Shown here: piece by piece, positions 9,863 to 17,956 of the stretch
How the letters are laid out: each line of letters opens with the position of its first letter
How positions within the stretch are numbered: position 1 is the stretch's first letter
Assembly: GCF_014646275.1 (NCBI RefSeq)
Contig: NZ_BMND01000013.1
Location: forward strand, 62,001 to 126,000
Length of the DNA stretch: 64,000 bases
Direction of reading: 5' to 3'
Source: Streptomyces kronopolitis
GTDB lineage: Bacteria > Actinomycetota > Actinomycetes > Streptomycetales > Streptomycetaceae
Position numbers and translations under genes: made by a program
The notes under the pieces: model-generated
Database searches by the model: none
Told to the model about the DNA's origin: nothing
Seen by the model: the letters and a program-made list of their open reading frames with translations, nothing else

Positions 9863-10076
9863 CTGGGTTCCCTGCTCTCCTTGTTGGGCCCGAAGTTACT
9901 TGCGGGTGTCCGGGGGGCTGTCCCCCGGGGGGTTTCCGCTTACGGCCCAACTCGGGCCGCCGTCATGCTTGTGCTGGTCCCCGGGGCCGGTTCCGGACCG
10001 CAGCCGGACCTCTCGGTCCGGCCGGCTGGTCCGGCGGCTGGCCGCCGGTTGTGCAGCTCTTGAGTTGGTGGCTGGG
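9863..10076 (-). other. Structured gap inside the atp operon between atpH and atpA
   Basis: This 214-bp gap lies in an otherwise compact operon. On the minus strand it contains CCGGACC/GGTCCGG paired arms at 10004-10010 and 10015-10021 with a 4-nt loop and flanking GC-rich complementarity. A second inverted G/C run lies around 9910-9930 (CCGGGGGG with CCCCCGG). It could be an mRNA processing or stabilising element that raises alpha/beta output over Fo subunits. No reading frame with homology is present. Confidence 0.5.
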
Positions 10077-10892
10077 TCAGCCGGCCATCCGCCGGGCCGC
10101 CTCGTCGAGACGGTCCGCGATGGTCCCGTTGATGACCTCGTCGCCGATCCGCACCTGGACGCCGCCGAGGACCTCGGGGTCCACGTCGAGGTTCAGGTGG
10201 ATCTGCCGTCCGTACAGCTGCGCCAGGGAAGCGCCCAGGCGCTGCCGCTGCCCTTCGCTGAGGGGCACCGCGGAGGTGACCACCGCGACCATCCGGTCCC
10301 GGCGGCTCGCCGCCAGCTTGGAGAGGGCGTCGAGCCCCGCCTCCAGGCTACGACCCCGCGGCTGTGCGACAAGACGGATCACCACACGCTCGGTGACCGG
10401 GTTGCCCCGGCCGCCCAGCAGCGTGTGCAGCAGGTCCGTCTTGGCCGCGACCGTCGCGTTCCGGTCGGTGAGCGCACGGCGCAGCTCGGGGTTCGAGCTG
10501 ACGATGCGGCCGAACCGGAAGAGCTCGTCCTCGACGTCGTCGAGCTGGCCGGCCCGCTGCGCGGCGACGAGGTCGGCGCTGTAGGCCAGCTCCTCGAGCG
10601 CGTCCGTCAGGTCGCGCGAGCGCGACCAGCGGGAGCGGACCATGCCGGTCACCAGGTCGGCGGCCGGACCGCCGACCCGGCTGCCGAGCAGCCGTCCGGC
10701 CAGTTCGGCGCGGGCCTCACCGGCCTGCGCCGGGTCGGTCAGGACCCGACGCAGCGACACCTCGCGGTCGAGCAGAGCGGTGACGGCAGCAAGCTCCTCG
10801 GCGAGCTTCGCCGCGTCGACGGAGGTGTTGTCCGTCAGCGCGTCGAAACGCTCCCGTGCGGAGGCGAGTGCCTCGCGGCTCGCTCCGTTCAT
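10077..10892 (-). CDS. atpH: ATP synthase F1 delta subunit, long actinobacterial form
   Basis: Delta subunit, which fixes the F1 head to the peripheral b stalk. At 271 residues it is about 90 longer than the E. coli protein. The extra sequence is at the N-terminus (residues 1-90, ASREALASARERFDAL onward), as in other streptomycetes; mycobacteria instead fuse b and delta in one protein. The C-terminal half has the OSCP/delta family signature (VVTSAVPLSEGQRQRL and VDPEVLGGVQVRIGDEVING). The ATG overlaps the atpF stop (ATGA), so translation is coupled. Confidence 0.95.
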   Translation of the reverse strand: MNGASREALASARERFDALTDNTSVDAAKLAEELAAVTALLDREVSLRRVLTDPAQAGEARAELAGRLLGSRVGGPAADLVTGMVRSRWSRSRDLTDALEELAYSADLVAAQRAGQLDDVEDELFRFGRIVSSNPELRRALTDRNATVAAKTDLLHTLLGGRGNPVTERVVIRLVAQPRGRSLEAGLDALSKLAASRRDRMVAVVTSAVPLSEGQRQRLGASLAQLYGRQIHLNLDVDPEVLGGVQVRIGDEVINGTIADRLDEAARRMAG

Positions 10893-11455
10893 CGGCCGGC
10901 CTCAGCCTTCGTCGTGTCCGACGCCGCCTTGGCCTCGACCTCGTCGAGGAAGCGGTCGATGGTCCGGCTCTGCCGGGCGGCGTCCTCTAGGGACTCGCCG
11001 ACGAGCTTGCCGGCCAGTTCGGTGGCGAGCTTGCCCACGTCCTGGCGCAGCGACAGCGCAGCCTGCTTGCGGTCAGCCTCGATCTGGGCGTGACCGGCAG
11101 CGATGATGTCCTCACGCTGCCGCTGGCCCTCGGCGCGCATCTCAGCGATGAGCGTCGCGCCCTGCTCCTGCGCCTCCTGGCGCAGACGCGCGGCCTCGTG
11201 GCGGGCGTCGGCCAGCTGGGCCCGGTAGTCCGCGAGCACCTGCTGAGCCTCGGCCTGGGTCGCCTCGGCCTCCTCAATGCGGCCTTCGATCTGCTTCCGG
11301 CGCTCTTCCAGAACCTTGTTGATGTTCGGGAGGAACTTCTTGGCCAGGAAGCCGAAGACGATGAAGAAAGCGATCAGGCCGATGACCAGCTCTGGAATCG
11401 GCGGGACCAGGGGGTTCTCGGGAACCTCCGCCGCCATGTTCGCCAGGGCGTTCAC
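10889..11455 (-). CDS. atpF: ATP synthase Fo subunit b
   Basis: Peripheral-stalk subunit. An N-terminal transmembrane helix lies at about residues 22-40 (ELVIGLIAFFIVFGFLAKKF), followed by a long charged amphipathic helix (about residues 50-170) rich in Glu, Gln, Ala and Arg that forms the parallel coiled coil. Total length is 188. GTG 11455 is preceded by GGAAGG. The end overlaps atpH by 4 bp. The single b gene implies a homodimeric stalk. Confidence 0.95.
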   Translation of the reverse strand: MNALANMAAEVPENPLVPPIPELVIGLIAFFIVFGFLAKKFLPNINKVLEERRKQIEGRIEEAEATQAEAQQVLADYRAQLADARHEAARLRQEAQEQGATLIAEMRAEGQRQREDIIAAGHAQIEADRKQAALSLRQDVGKLATELAGKLVGESLEDAARQSRTIDRFLDEVEAKAASDTTKAEAGR

Positions 11456-11496
11456 ATCAGTGCCTTCCGTCTGAATGGATAGTCGATGCGGTTCGT

Positions 11497-11757
11497 TTAC
11501 TGGTAAACGAAGCCCATGACGATGCCGATCAGGGCGAGCGCCTCACAGAAGGCGAAACCCATGATCTGGTTGGTGCGGATCAGGCCGGCCGCCTCGGGCT
11601 GACGGGCCAGGGCCTGGGTGCCGTTACCGAAGATGATGCCGACGCCGACGCCGGGGCCGATCGCGGCGAGGCCGTAACCGATCGAGGCGACGTTGCCGAC
11701 GACGTTGGTCTTGGCGGAGCCGGCGGCGAGGTTGACCATTTCGAGAGCAGCGGACAT
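11497..11757 (-). CDS. atpE: ATP synthase Fo subunit c
   Basis: Proteolipid of the rotating ring that carries protons. The 86-residue hairpin has two transmembrane helices: residues about 18-45 (GYGLAAIGPGVGVGIIFG, with a Gly-rich packing motif) and about 60-84 (IMGFAFCEALALIGIVMGFVYQ). The ion-binding carboxylate is the Glu in FCEAL. The connecting polar loop ALARQPEA contacts gamma and epsilon. No sodium-type Gln/Ser/Thr set is visible, so proton coupling is expected. It is encoded between atpB and atpF. Confidence 0.97.
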   Translation of the reverse strand: MSAALEMVNLAAGSAKTNVVGNVASIGYGLAAIGPGVGVGIIFGNGTQALARQPEAAGLIRTNQIMGFAFCEALALIGIVMGFVYQ

Positions 11758-11833
11758 GCCGTTACTTCCTTCTCATTTCACGTACCGGTGGGGGTTGGCC
11801 ACCGGACAGCTGTTGGGCTGGGAGACGGGGTGC

Positions 11834-12646
11834 TCAGTGGTGCTCGGCGAGCGCGCCCTGGACGTAGTTGCAGGCCAGGAGAACGAAGACATACGCCTGG
11901 ACGGCCTGGATGAAGAGCTCGAAGGCGGTCATCACGATGGTCATCACGAAGGACGCGCCCGCGTAGACGATGCCGACGCCGTTGAGCATGTACCAGCTCG
12001 CGATCGTGAACAGCAGGATCAGCAGGTGACCCGCGAACATGTTCGCGAAGAGCCGGACCGCGTGCGTGAACGGGCGGATGATCAGGTGCTGGAGCAGCTC
12101 GAGCACCATGATCAGCGGCAGCACCCAGCCGAGCGACTTGTCATAGCCGGAGATGTTCTTCAGGCCGCCGACGAAGCCCTGCTTCTTGAACGTCAGGTAC
12201 ATCCACAGGACGTAGACGATCAGGGCCATGCCCACCGGGAACGCGATGACCGACGTCACCGGGAACGCCATGACCGGGATGATCGACCAGAGGTTCATCA
12301 TCCACACGAAGAAGAACAGCGAGACCATGAAGGGGACGTACTTGTCACCCTCCCTTTTCCCCAGCGCGTCATAGACGAGCCCGCGGCGCACGAAGTCGTA
12401 GCCCGCCTCGCCGATCATCTGCAGCTTGCCGGGCACGACCTTGGCCCGACCGAATGCGGCCCAGAAGAACCCCACCACCACGATCGTGCTGAGGAACGCC
12501 AGCAGCATCGGCTTGTTGAACTCGTAGCCACCGATGGTGAAGAGGGGTTCGAATACGAACGAATGAAGGCCCGGGGCCTCGAAGCCACACCCCGGAATGA
12601 AGAGGTGGCACTCCGTGTCGAAGGCGAGCATCGTTTCAGCACTCAC
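11834..12646 (-). CDS. atpB: ATP synthase Fo subunit a
   Basis: Stator channel subunit next to the c ring. The 270-residue protein has five to six hydrophobic segments. The key helix contains the essential Arg (PFTHAVRLFANMFAGHLL), followed by a C-terminal helix with ELFIQAVQAYVF, where the conserved Glu and Gln line the proton path. GTG 12646 has GAAGGAG seven bases upstream, and homology begins there; a longer frame is open but has no support. A 264-bp gap separates it from atpI, which may hold a second promoter. Confidence 0.95.
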   Translation of the reverse strand: MSAETMLAFDTECHLFIPGCGFEAPGLHSFVFEPLFTIGGYEFNKPMLLAFLSTIVVVGFFWAAFGRAKVVPGKLQMIGEAGYDFVRRGLVYDALGKREGDKYVPFMVSLFFFVWMMNLWSIIPVMAFPVTSVIAFPVGMALIVYVLWMYLTFKKQGFVGGLKNISGYDKSLGWVLPLIMVLELLQHLIIRPFTHAVRLFANMFAGHLLILLFTIASWYMLNGVGIVYAGASFVMTIVMTAFELFIQAVQAYVFVLLACNYVQGALAEHH

Positions 12647-12910
12647 CGCGGGCTCCTTCAGCGTGGCGCATGGGTACGGCAACCTCGTTGTGTCGGCGCG
12701 GCGTTGAGCCACGGAGCGGCACTGGACTGGTCTTACGGATTAGGGGGCGGCTGGCAGGCGCTGGGCCCGGCCACATCACAGGCATCGGCCGCGAGAACTG
12801 CCCGTTCCAGCGCGTGGAACCCGGGAGCTCAGCCGCCTGCGCCATCTGCGCCGCAGTTGGCACCGGACGATAGCAGGCCCGCATGTGGGCATTTATCTCG
12901 GCCCTACGTG

Positions 12911-13348
12911 TCACGTCGGCGACCCCGCCGTCTCCGCCTTCTTCGTCCCGGCGGAGTCGGGTTCCACGTACAGAGTCTTCGCCTTCATATGACCGTGGGT
13001 CTGGGCCGCGATCCATACGAGGGTGGCGCCGAGCAGGGTGAACGCAAATGCCTTGGTGTCGAAGAGCGTTGTGTCCTTGAAGACGATCAGGAACACCAGC
13101 ACGAACAGGATCTGCGTCGTGTAGAGCAGCAGACCCATCATCTGGAACAGCTGCGGAAAACTCTTTGCGGTCTTCTGCAGGACCAGCAGGCCGGCCCCCA
13201 TGACGAGCGCCACCAGCAGGGTGCCGACGACAGCGCCGAGCGCTCCTTTCGCGCCTGCGACCGCGACGCTCACGCCGACGGCGACAGCGCCGAGGGCGAG
13301 CGTGGGCACGAGGGCGTGAAGGAGTAGTCGGGCGTCATTCGACTGCAT
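12911..13348 (-). CDS. atpI: ATP synthase protein I
   Basis: First gene of the ATP synthase operon. AtpI-type proteins help assemble the c ring and are not part of the final enzyme. The 145 residues contain four predicted transmembrane helices (HALVPTLALGAVAVGVSVA, VVGTLLVALVMGAGLLVL, MMGLLLYTTQILFVLVFL, and FTLLGATLVWIAAQT). The start was set at ATG 13348 (MQSNDARLLLHAL) because of the GGAG upstream. Sequence conservation in this family is weak, so the call rests on position and topology. Confidence 0.88.
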   Translation of the reverse strand: MQSNDARLLLHALVPTLALGAVAVGVSVAVAGAKGALGAVVGTLLVALVMGAGLLVLQKTAKSFPQLFQMMGLLLYTTQILFVLVFLIVFKDTTLFDTKAFAFTLLGATLVWIAAQTHGHMKAKTLYVEPDSAGTKKAETAGSPT

Positions 13349-13469
13349 GGCGGCGCTCCGGCAAAAAATGGGGGTGTGTTCGTCAGGGACGAGCGTAGAC
13401 CCGGCCTTGAGGCGGAACCTGAGGCCCGAGGGCCGTCGCACTAGGGCCCTCCGGCTCTGTCGCCGGGTT

Positions 13470-13487
13470 TCGTGAACGGTATCACAA
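13470..13487. promoter_or_regulatory. Candidate Rex operator upstream of the atp operon
   Basis: TCGTGA ACGGTA TCACAA on the plus strand (TTGTGA-N6-TCACGA on the minus strand) matches the NADH/NAD+-sensing repressor Rex consensus TTGTGA-N6-TCACAA with one half-site mismatch. It lies about 122 bp upstream of the atpI start. Rex is known to control respiratory genes in Streptomyces; its action here is inferred from the match. Confidence 0.55.
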
Positions 13488-13515
13488 ACTATTTGATGAG
13501 GTCTTTACCTGGTCG

Positions 13516-13531
13516 TGTGGACCCTGTCACA
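13516..13531. promoter_or_regulatory. Second, weaker Rex-like site
   Basis: TGTG-N8-CACA with exact Rex spacing (TGTGGACCCTGTCACA) lies 45 bp centre to centre from the site at 13470-13487. The inner bases are less palindromic, so this alone would be weak evidence. Confidence 0.35.
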
Positions 13532-13637
13532 CGTGAGCGTGAACCTGCGCGTTGGTGCACTGACAGCTCGAATTTTGTCTGGTATGGGGTCAACTCTCCC
13601 GATTCCTGACGCACGTTCGGGCGACAAGATGGCGGGA

Positions 13638-14987
13638 TCAGTGGTGACTGTTCGCCCGCCGGCGGTCCACGAAGCGTGACCGGTCTCCGATCGCGGTGGC
13701 ACCGTTGATGCCCGCCGGGACCGGCTCGCGCTCCTCCTCCGCCGCCGCCGCGGCGGCCTCGGCCTCGGCCTCCGCGGCCGCTCCGGCCGGGTCCACCACC
13801 GCGCGGGCCAGCCGGCGGTAGCGCGGCGGCACCATGCGCTCCGCCCACTGCGGCGCACGCGGGGTGAAGCGCGGGAGCAGGAGCAGCACCAGGCCCACCG
13901 CGCTCAGCAGCACGATGCCCAGCACGATCCACATGCTCGCGTTGTTCGCGGAGTAGGCGACCGCGCCGAAGGCGATCAGCGCCGACCAGAAGTACATGAT
14001 CAGCACCGCCCGGCTGTGCGAGTGGCCGATCTCCAGCAGCCGGTGGTGCAGGTGGCCGCGGTCGGCGGCGAACGGCGACTGGCCCTTCCACGTACGCCGC
14101 ACGATCGCCAGGATCAGGTCGGCGACCGGCACCGCGATGACCGTCAGCGGCAGCAGCAGCGGGATGTAGACGGGCACCATCGCGTGGGTCGCCTCGCGCA
14201 GACCGCCGGCCTTCAGGTTGAGCAGGTCCGGGTCGACCTGGCCGGTCACCGAGACCGCGCCGGCGGCCATCACCAGGCCGATCAGCATCGAGCCGGAGTC
14301 GCCCATGAAGATCCGCGCCGGGTGCATGTTGTGCGGCAGGAAGCCCAGGCACATGCCCATCAGAACGACCGAGAACAGGGTTGCGGGCGCGGCCGCCTCG
14401 ATGCCGTAGCCGAACCACATCCGGTAGGCGTACATGAAGAACGCCGCGGCCGCGATGCACACCATGCCGGAGGCGAGGCCGTCCAGGCCGTCCACGAAGT
14501 TCACCGCGTTGATGGTGATGACGACCAGGGCGACGGTCAGCAGCGTGCCCTGCATCGGCGTCAGCGAGACCGTGCCGACGCCGGGGATCGGGATCCACAG
14601 GATCGTCAGGCCCTGGAGGACCATCACGCCCGCGGCGATCATCTGGCCGCCGAGCTTGACCAGCGCGTCCACGCCCCACTTGTCGTCCAGGACGCCGAGG
14701 ATCCAGATCAGCGCGGCGCCGGAGAGCAGCGCCCGCGGCTCGTTGGAGTTCTCGAAGACGCTCTTGAGGTTGGTCAGGTGCGAGGCCACCAGCAGACCGG
14801 CGCACAGCCCGCCGAACATGGCGATCCCGCCGAGCCGCGGGGTCGGCTCACGGTGCACGTCGCGGGCGCGGATCTCCGGCATCGCGCCGGCCGCGATCGC
14901 GAACTTCCGCACCGGCCCCGTCAGCAGGTAGGTCACCGCGGCCGTGACGCACAGCGTCAGCAGGTATTCACGCACGGGCTGCCCCAT
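13638..14987 (-). CDS. WecA/TagO-type undecaprenyl-phosphate sugar-1-phosphate transferase
   Basis: Integral membrane enzyme that moves an amino-sugar 1-phosphate (most likely GlcNAc-1-P) from UDP-sugar to a polyprenyl phosphate, starting cell-wall glycopolymer synthesis. The MraY/WecA family motifs are all present: the DDKWGVDALVKLGGQ acidic loop, NFVDGLDGLASG, FMGDSGSMLIG and the HLHHRLLEIGHSH His motif. About eleven transmembrane segments are predicted. The last 70 or so residues form an Ala/Glu-rich low-complexity cytoplasmic tail. ATG 14987 is given, but GTG 14975 (VREYLLTL) is equally possible since neither has a strong ribosome binding site. The nearby LCP protein is a plausible partner that attaches such polymers to peptidoglycan. 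Confidence 0.9.
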   Translation of the reverse strand: MGQPVREYLLTLCVTAAVTYLLTGPVRKFAIAAGAMPEIRARDVHREPTPRLGGIAMFGGLCAGLLVASHLTNLKSVFENSNEPRALLSGAALIWILGVLDDKWGVDALVKLGGQMIAAGVMVLQGLTILWIPIPGVGTVSLTPMQGTLLTVALVVITINAVNFVDGLDGLASGMVCIAAAAFFMYAYRMWFGYGIEAAAPATLFSVVLMGMCLGFLPHNMHPARIFMGDSGSMLIGLVMAAGAVSVTGQVDPDLLNLKAGGLREATHAMVPVYIPLLLPLTVIAVPVADLILAIVRRTWKGQSPFAADRGHLHHRLLEIGHSHSRAVLIMYFWSALIAFGAVAYSANNASMWIVLGIVLLSAVGLVLLLLPRFTPRAPQWAERMVPPRYRRLARAVVDPAGAAAEAEAEAAAAAAEEEREPVPAGINGATAIGDRSRFVDRRRANSHH

Positions 14988-15086
14988 CGGTATAGCTGGC
15001 CATCACAGCCCCACACCCTATGCGTGTCCGCCCCCCGGCCGTGAATACAGGGGAAGACGCGGGATGCCGGCGAACGGTTCCGGCCG

Positions 15087-16466
15087 TCACCCGTGATCGG
15101 GATAAGGCGGAAAGCCGCGGACCAAAGCGACAGTCGCGGAGCGGGCCGCGGGGTCCTCCTCCAGCGCCGCCACGATCAGCTTCGCGACCTGCGCCATCTC
15201 CGCCTCACCCATCCCCTGGGTGGTCACCGCGGCGGTGCCCAGGCGGATGCCGGTGCGGCCCCGCGCCGGCTCCTCGGCGCAGGGCAGCGCGCAGGTGTCC
15301 AGGACGATCCCGGCGGCCGCCAGCCGGCCGCGGGCGGTGCGCGCGTCCAGGCCGAGCGGGGCGGTGTCGGTGGTGATCAGATGGGTGTCGGTGCCGCCCG
15401 TGGTGACCGTCAGGCCGTGTCCGGCCAGCGCCTCGGCGAGTGCGCGGGCGTTGGCCGTGACCTGGTGGGCGTACGCGGCGAAGGCGGGCGTGGCGGCCTC
15501 CGCGAAGGCGACGGCCTTGGCGGCGACGGCGTTCATCTGCGCGCCGCCCTGGGTGAACGGGAACACCGCGCGGTCGATCCGCTCGGCCAGCTTCGCCCCG
15601 CACAGGATCAGCCCGCCGCGCGGCCCGCGCAGCACCTTGTGTGTGGTTGCGCACACCACGTCGGCGTACGGGACGGGGCTGGGGGCCGCTCCCCCGGCGA
15701 TCAGGCCGAGCGGATGGGCGACGTCGGCGATCAGATAGGCGCCGGTCTCGTCGGCGATGTCCCGGAAGGCGGCGTAGTCGAGGTGCCGGGGGTAGGAGAT
15801 CGAGCCGCAGACGATGGCCTTGGGGCGGCGGGCGCGCGCCAGCTCGCGGATCGCGTCGTAGTCGAGGAGCCCGGTCTCCGCGTCGACGCCGTAGCCGGCG
15901 AAGTCGAACCAGCGGCCGGAGAAGTTCGCGGGCGAGCCGTGGGTGAGGTGTCCGCCGTGCGGGAGGGACATGGCCAGGACGGTGTCACCGGGGCGCAGCA
16001 GGGCGGCGTAGGCGGCCAGCACGGCCGAAGACCCGGAGTGGGCCTGGACGTTGGCGTGTTCGGCGCCGAAGAGGGCCTTGGCGCGCTCCACGGCGATCCG
16101 CTCGGCGAGGTCGACGATCTCGCAGCCGCCGTGGTGCCGGGCGCCCGGGTAGCCCTCGGCGTACTTGTTGCCCAGCGGGGAGCCGAGGGCGGCGAGGACG
16201 GCCGGTGAGGTGAAGTTCTCCGCGGCGATCAGCTGGAGTCCGTCGCTCTGCCGGGCGCTCTCGCCGAGCAGGACGCCGGCGATCTCCGGGTCCTGGCGCA
16301 GCAGGGCGGCGAAGTCCGGGGAGCCGGCCGGCCGGGTGACGGCGTCCGCGGCGGCGGCCCGGGCGCGGTCCGCGAGGGTCTCGGAGGGGCCGGCGCCGGC
16401 CTGCCCGGTGGTCCGGGAGGGGGCGTCCGGGGTCTCGCTGCGGGGTGACGCGGTGGTGGCAGGCAT
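15087..16466 (-). CDS. glyA: Serine hydroxymethyltransferase
   Basis: PLP enzyme converting serine plus tetrahydrofolate to glycine and 5,10-methylene-tetrahydrofolate. The 459 residues include SGSSAVLAAYAALL, the HGGHLTHG motif, ADVAHPLGLIAGG, the PLP lysine in TTHKVLRGPRGG and the GTDTHLI segment. An N-terminal stretch of about 60 residues with low complexity precedes the usual start of homology. ATG 16466, with GGAGC upstream, is preferred over an upstream in-frame ATG. The position next to the phosphatase-like and Sua5 genes parallels the ywlC-ywlE-glyA order of Bacillus. Streptomycetes usually have a second glyA elsewhere, so this copy may not be the sole source of C1 units. Confidence 0.93.
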   Translation of the reverse strand: MPATTASPRSETPDAPSRTTGQAGAGPSETLADRARAAAADAVTRPAGSPDFAALLRQDPEIAGVLLGESARQSDGLQLIAAENFTSPAVLAALGSPLGNKYAEGYPGARHHGGCEIVDLAERIAVERAKALFGAEHANVQAHSGSSAVLAAYAALLRPGDTVLAMSLPHGGHLTHGSPANFSGRWFDFAGYGVDAETGLLDYDAIRELARARRPKAIVCGSISYPRHLDYAAFRDIADETGAYLIADVAHPLGLIAGGAAPSPVPYADVVCATTHKVLRGPRGGLILCGAKLAERIDRAVFPFTQGGAQMNAVAAKAVAFAEAATPAFAAYAHQVTANARALAEALAGHGLTVTTGGTDTHLITTDTAPLGLDARTARGRLAAAGIVLDTCALPCAEEPARGRTGIRLGTAAVTTQGMGEAEMAQVAKLIVAALEEDPAARSATVALVRGFPPYPDHG

Positions 16467-16570
16467 CGCTTGCTCCGGGCCTCGTACGGGGACGTAGTCC
16501 CAATGTAGGCGCGGCAGGGCGATCGGGCGCGGTGTGCGGGCCACAGGGGCCACGGGCGCGTCCCGGGGCG

Positions 16571-17242
16571 TCAGGCGCGCGCCGGGACTCCCGTGAGGGC
16601 GGTGACGACCGGGTCGAGGGCCTGGTTGATCTCGTCGCCGATGGAGCGGAAGAAGGTGATGGGGGCGCCGTAGGGGTCGTAGACCTCGTCGGACTCGGGG
16701 TTGGGCGCCAGCAGCCAGCCGCGCAGCGCCGCGGCGGCGCCGACCAGTGCCCGGGCGCGCTCGACCAGCCCGCCGTCCGGCCGGTGCGGGTCGGGCTCGG
16801 GCAGGGTGGCGGGGTCTATGGCCCGCACCAGGCGGTTGAACTCCTTCAGGGTGAAGGTGCGCAGCCCCGCGGAGTGGCCCATCGAGATGACCTGGGCGCG
16901 GTGGTCGCGGGTGGCGGTGAGCACCAGGTCGGCGCGGATGACGTGCTCGTCGAGCAGCTCACGGCCCAGGAAGCCGTCCGGGTCCGCGCCGTAGTCGGTG
17001 AGCACGGTCGCGGCGTGGGTCTCCATGGGGGCGCCTTCGTGGCCCCAGGTGCCGGCGCTCTCCACCAGCAGCCCGCCGCTGCGGGCCGCGCCCAGCCGCA
17101 GTTCCAGGGCATGGCGGTGCAGCCGCTCGGTGATCGGTGAGCGGCACACGTTGCCGGTGCTGACGTGGAGAATCCGGAAAACGGATGCGGAGGGGGAAGA
17201 GCCGTCGCCTGGTCCCGCTATGCCACGCCCGAGGGGCGACAT
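16571..17242 (-). CDS. Low-molecular-weight tyrosine-phosphatase-like protein with Ser at the nucleophile position
   Basis: A 223-residue protein of the LMW-PTP fold (YwlE/arsenate-reductase superfamily). The usual P-loop is V-C-x-G-N-x-C-R-S-P. Here it reads HVSTGNVCRSP (residues 26-36), so S28 takes the place of the nucleophilic Cys, while C33, R34 and S35 are kept. A candidate general-acid Asp is present late (D189 in DPYG). Classic phosphatase chemistry is therefore unlikely; a binding or pseudo-enzyme role, or an unusual Ser mechanism, is possible. The reading is unambiguous in the DNA (AGC codon). ATG 17242 overlaps the Sua5 stop codon (TGATG), so translation is coupled. It is longer than typical LMW-PTPs (about 150) through an N-terminal extension and an insert near residues 135-185. 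Confidence 0.82.
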   Translation of the reverse strand: MSPLGRGIAGPGDGSSPSASVFRILHVSTGNVCRSPITERLHRHALELRLGAARSGGLLVESAGTWGHEGAPMETHAATVLTDYGADPDGFLGRELLDEHVIRADLVLTATRDHRAQVISMGHSAGLRTFTLKEFNRLVRAIDPATLPEPDPHRPDGGLVERARALVGAAAALRGWLLAPNPESDEVYDPYGAPITFFRSIGDEINQALDPVVTALTGVPARA

Positions 17243-17889
17243 CAATTGGCCACCTCGAGCTCGGGTACCACCTTGCGCAGCTCTTCCGCGCTGATCGCGC
17301 CCGCGCGCAGCAGCACCGGGGTCTTGCCGGTGACGTCGACGATCGAGGACGGCACGGCGGCCGGCGTCGGGCCGCCGTCGAGGTAGACGGAGACCGAGTC
17401 GCCCAGCATCTCCTGTGCGGCGTCGCAGTCCTGGGGGGACGGGTGGCCGGTGAGGTTGGCGCTGGAGACGGCCATCGGGCCGAACTCGGTCAGCAGCTCG
17501 ATCGCGACGGGGTGCAGCGGCATCCGCACCGCGACCGTGCCGCGGGTCTCGCCGAGGTCCCACGTCAGCGACGGCTGGTGCCGGGCGACGAGGGTGAGCG
17601 CGCCGGGCCAGAAGGCGTCGACCAGCTCCCAGGCCTGCTCGGAGAAGTCGGTGACCAGGCCGTGCAGGGTGTTGGGGGACCCGACCAGGACCGGGGAGGG
17701 CATCCCGCGGCCGCGGCCCTTGGCCTCCAGCAGGTCGCCGACGGCCTCGGCGCTGAAGGCGTCCGCGCCGATGCCGTAGACGGTGTCGGTCGGCAGCACG
17801 ACCAGCTCACCGCGGCGGACGGCGGAGGCGGCCTCGCGCAGACCGGTAGTGCGGTCGGTCGCGTCGCTGCAGTCGTATCGCCGTGCCAT
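17242..17889 (-). CDS. L-threonylcarbamoyladenylate synthase (Sua5/YwlC/TsaC)
   Basis: Makes threonylcarbamoyl-AMP from threonine, bicarbonate and ATP for the t6A modification at position 37 of ANN-decoding tRNAs. The 215 residues are a YrdC domain: PTDTVYGIGADAF near the N-terminus, the KGRGRGMPSPVLVG segment (KxR motif), and SSANLTGHPSPQD with the conserved SxN. The extra Sua5 C-terminal domain is absent, so it is of the short TsaC type. ATG 17889 has GAGGAGG upstream. It lies 67 bp after prmC and is coupled to the phosphatase-like gene. Grouping with prmC and prfA fits a translation-fidelity module. Confidence 0.92.
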   Translation of the reverse strand: MARRYDCSDATDRTTGLREAASAVRRGELVVLPTDTVYGIGADAFSAEAVGDLLEAKGRGRGMPSPVLVGSPNTLHGLVTDFSEQAWELVDAFWPGALTLVARHQPSLTWDLGETRGTVAVRMPLHPVAIELLTEFGPMAVSSANLTGHPSPQDCDAAQEMLGDSVSVYLDGGPTPAAVPSSIVDVTGKTPVLLRAGAISAEELRKVVPELEVAN

Positions 17890-17956
17890 TACGGGACCTC
17901 CTCGTGCGAAACGAATACTTCGGTTGCGTCGGCCGCCGGCGCCGGGGCGGGACGCG

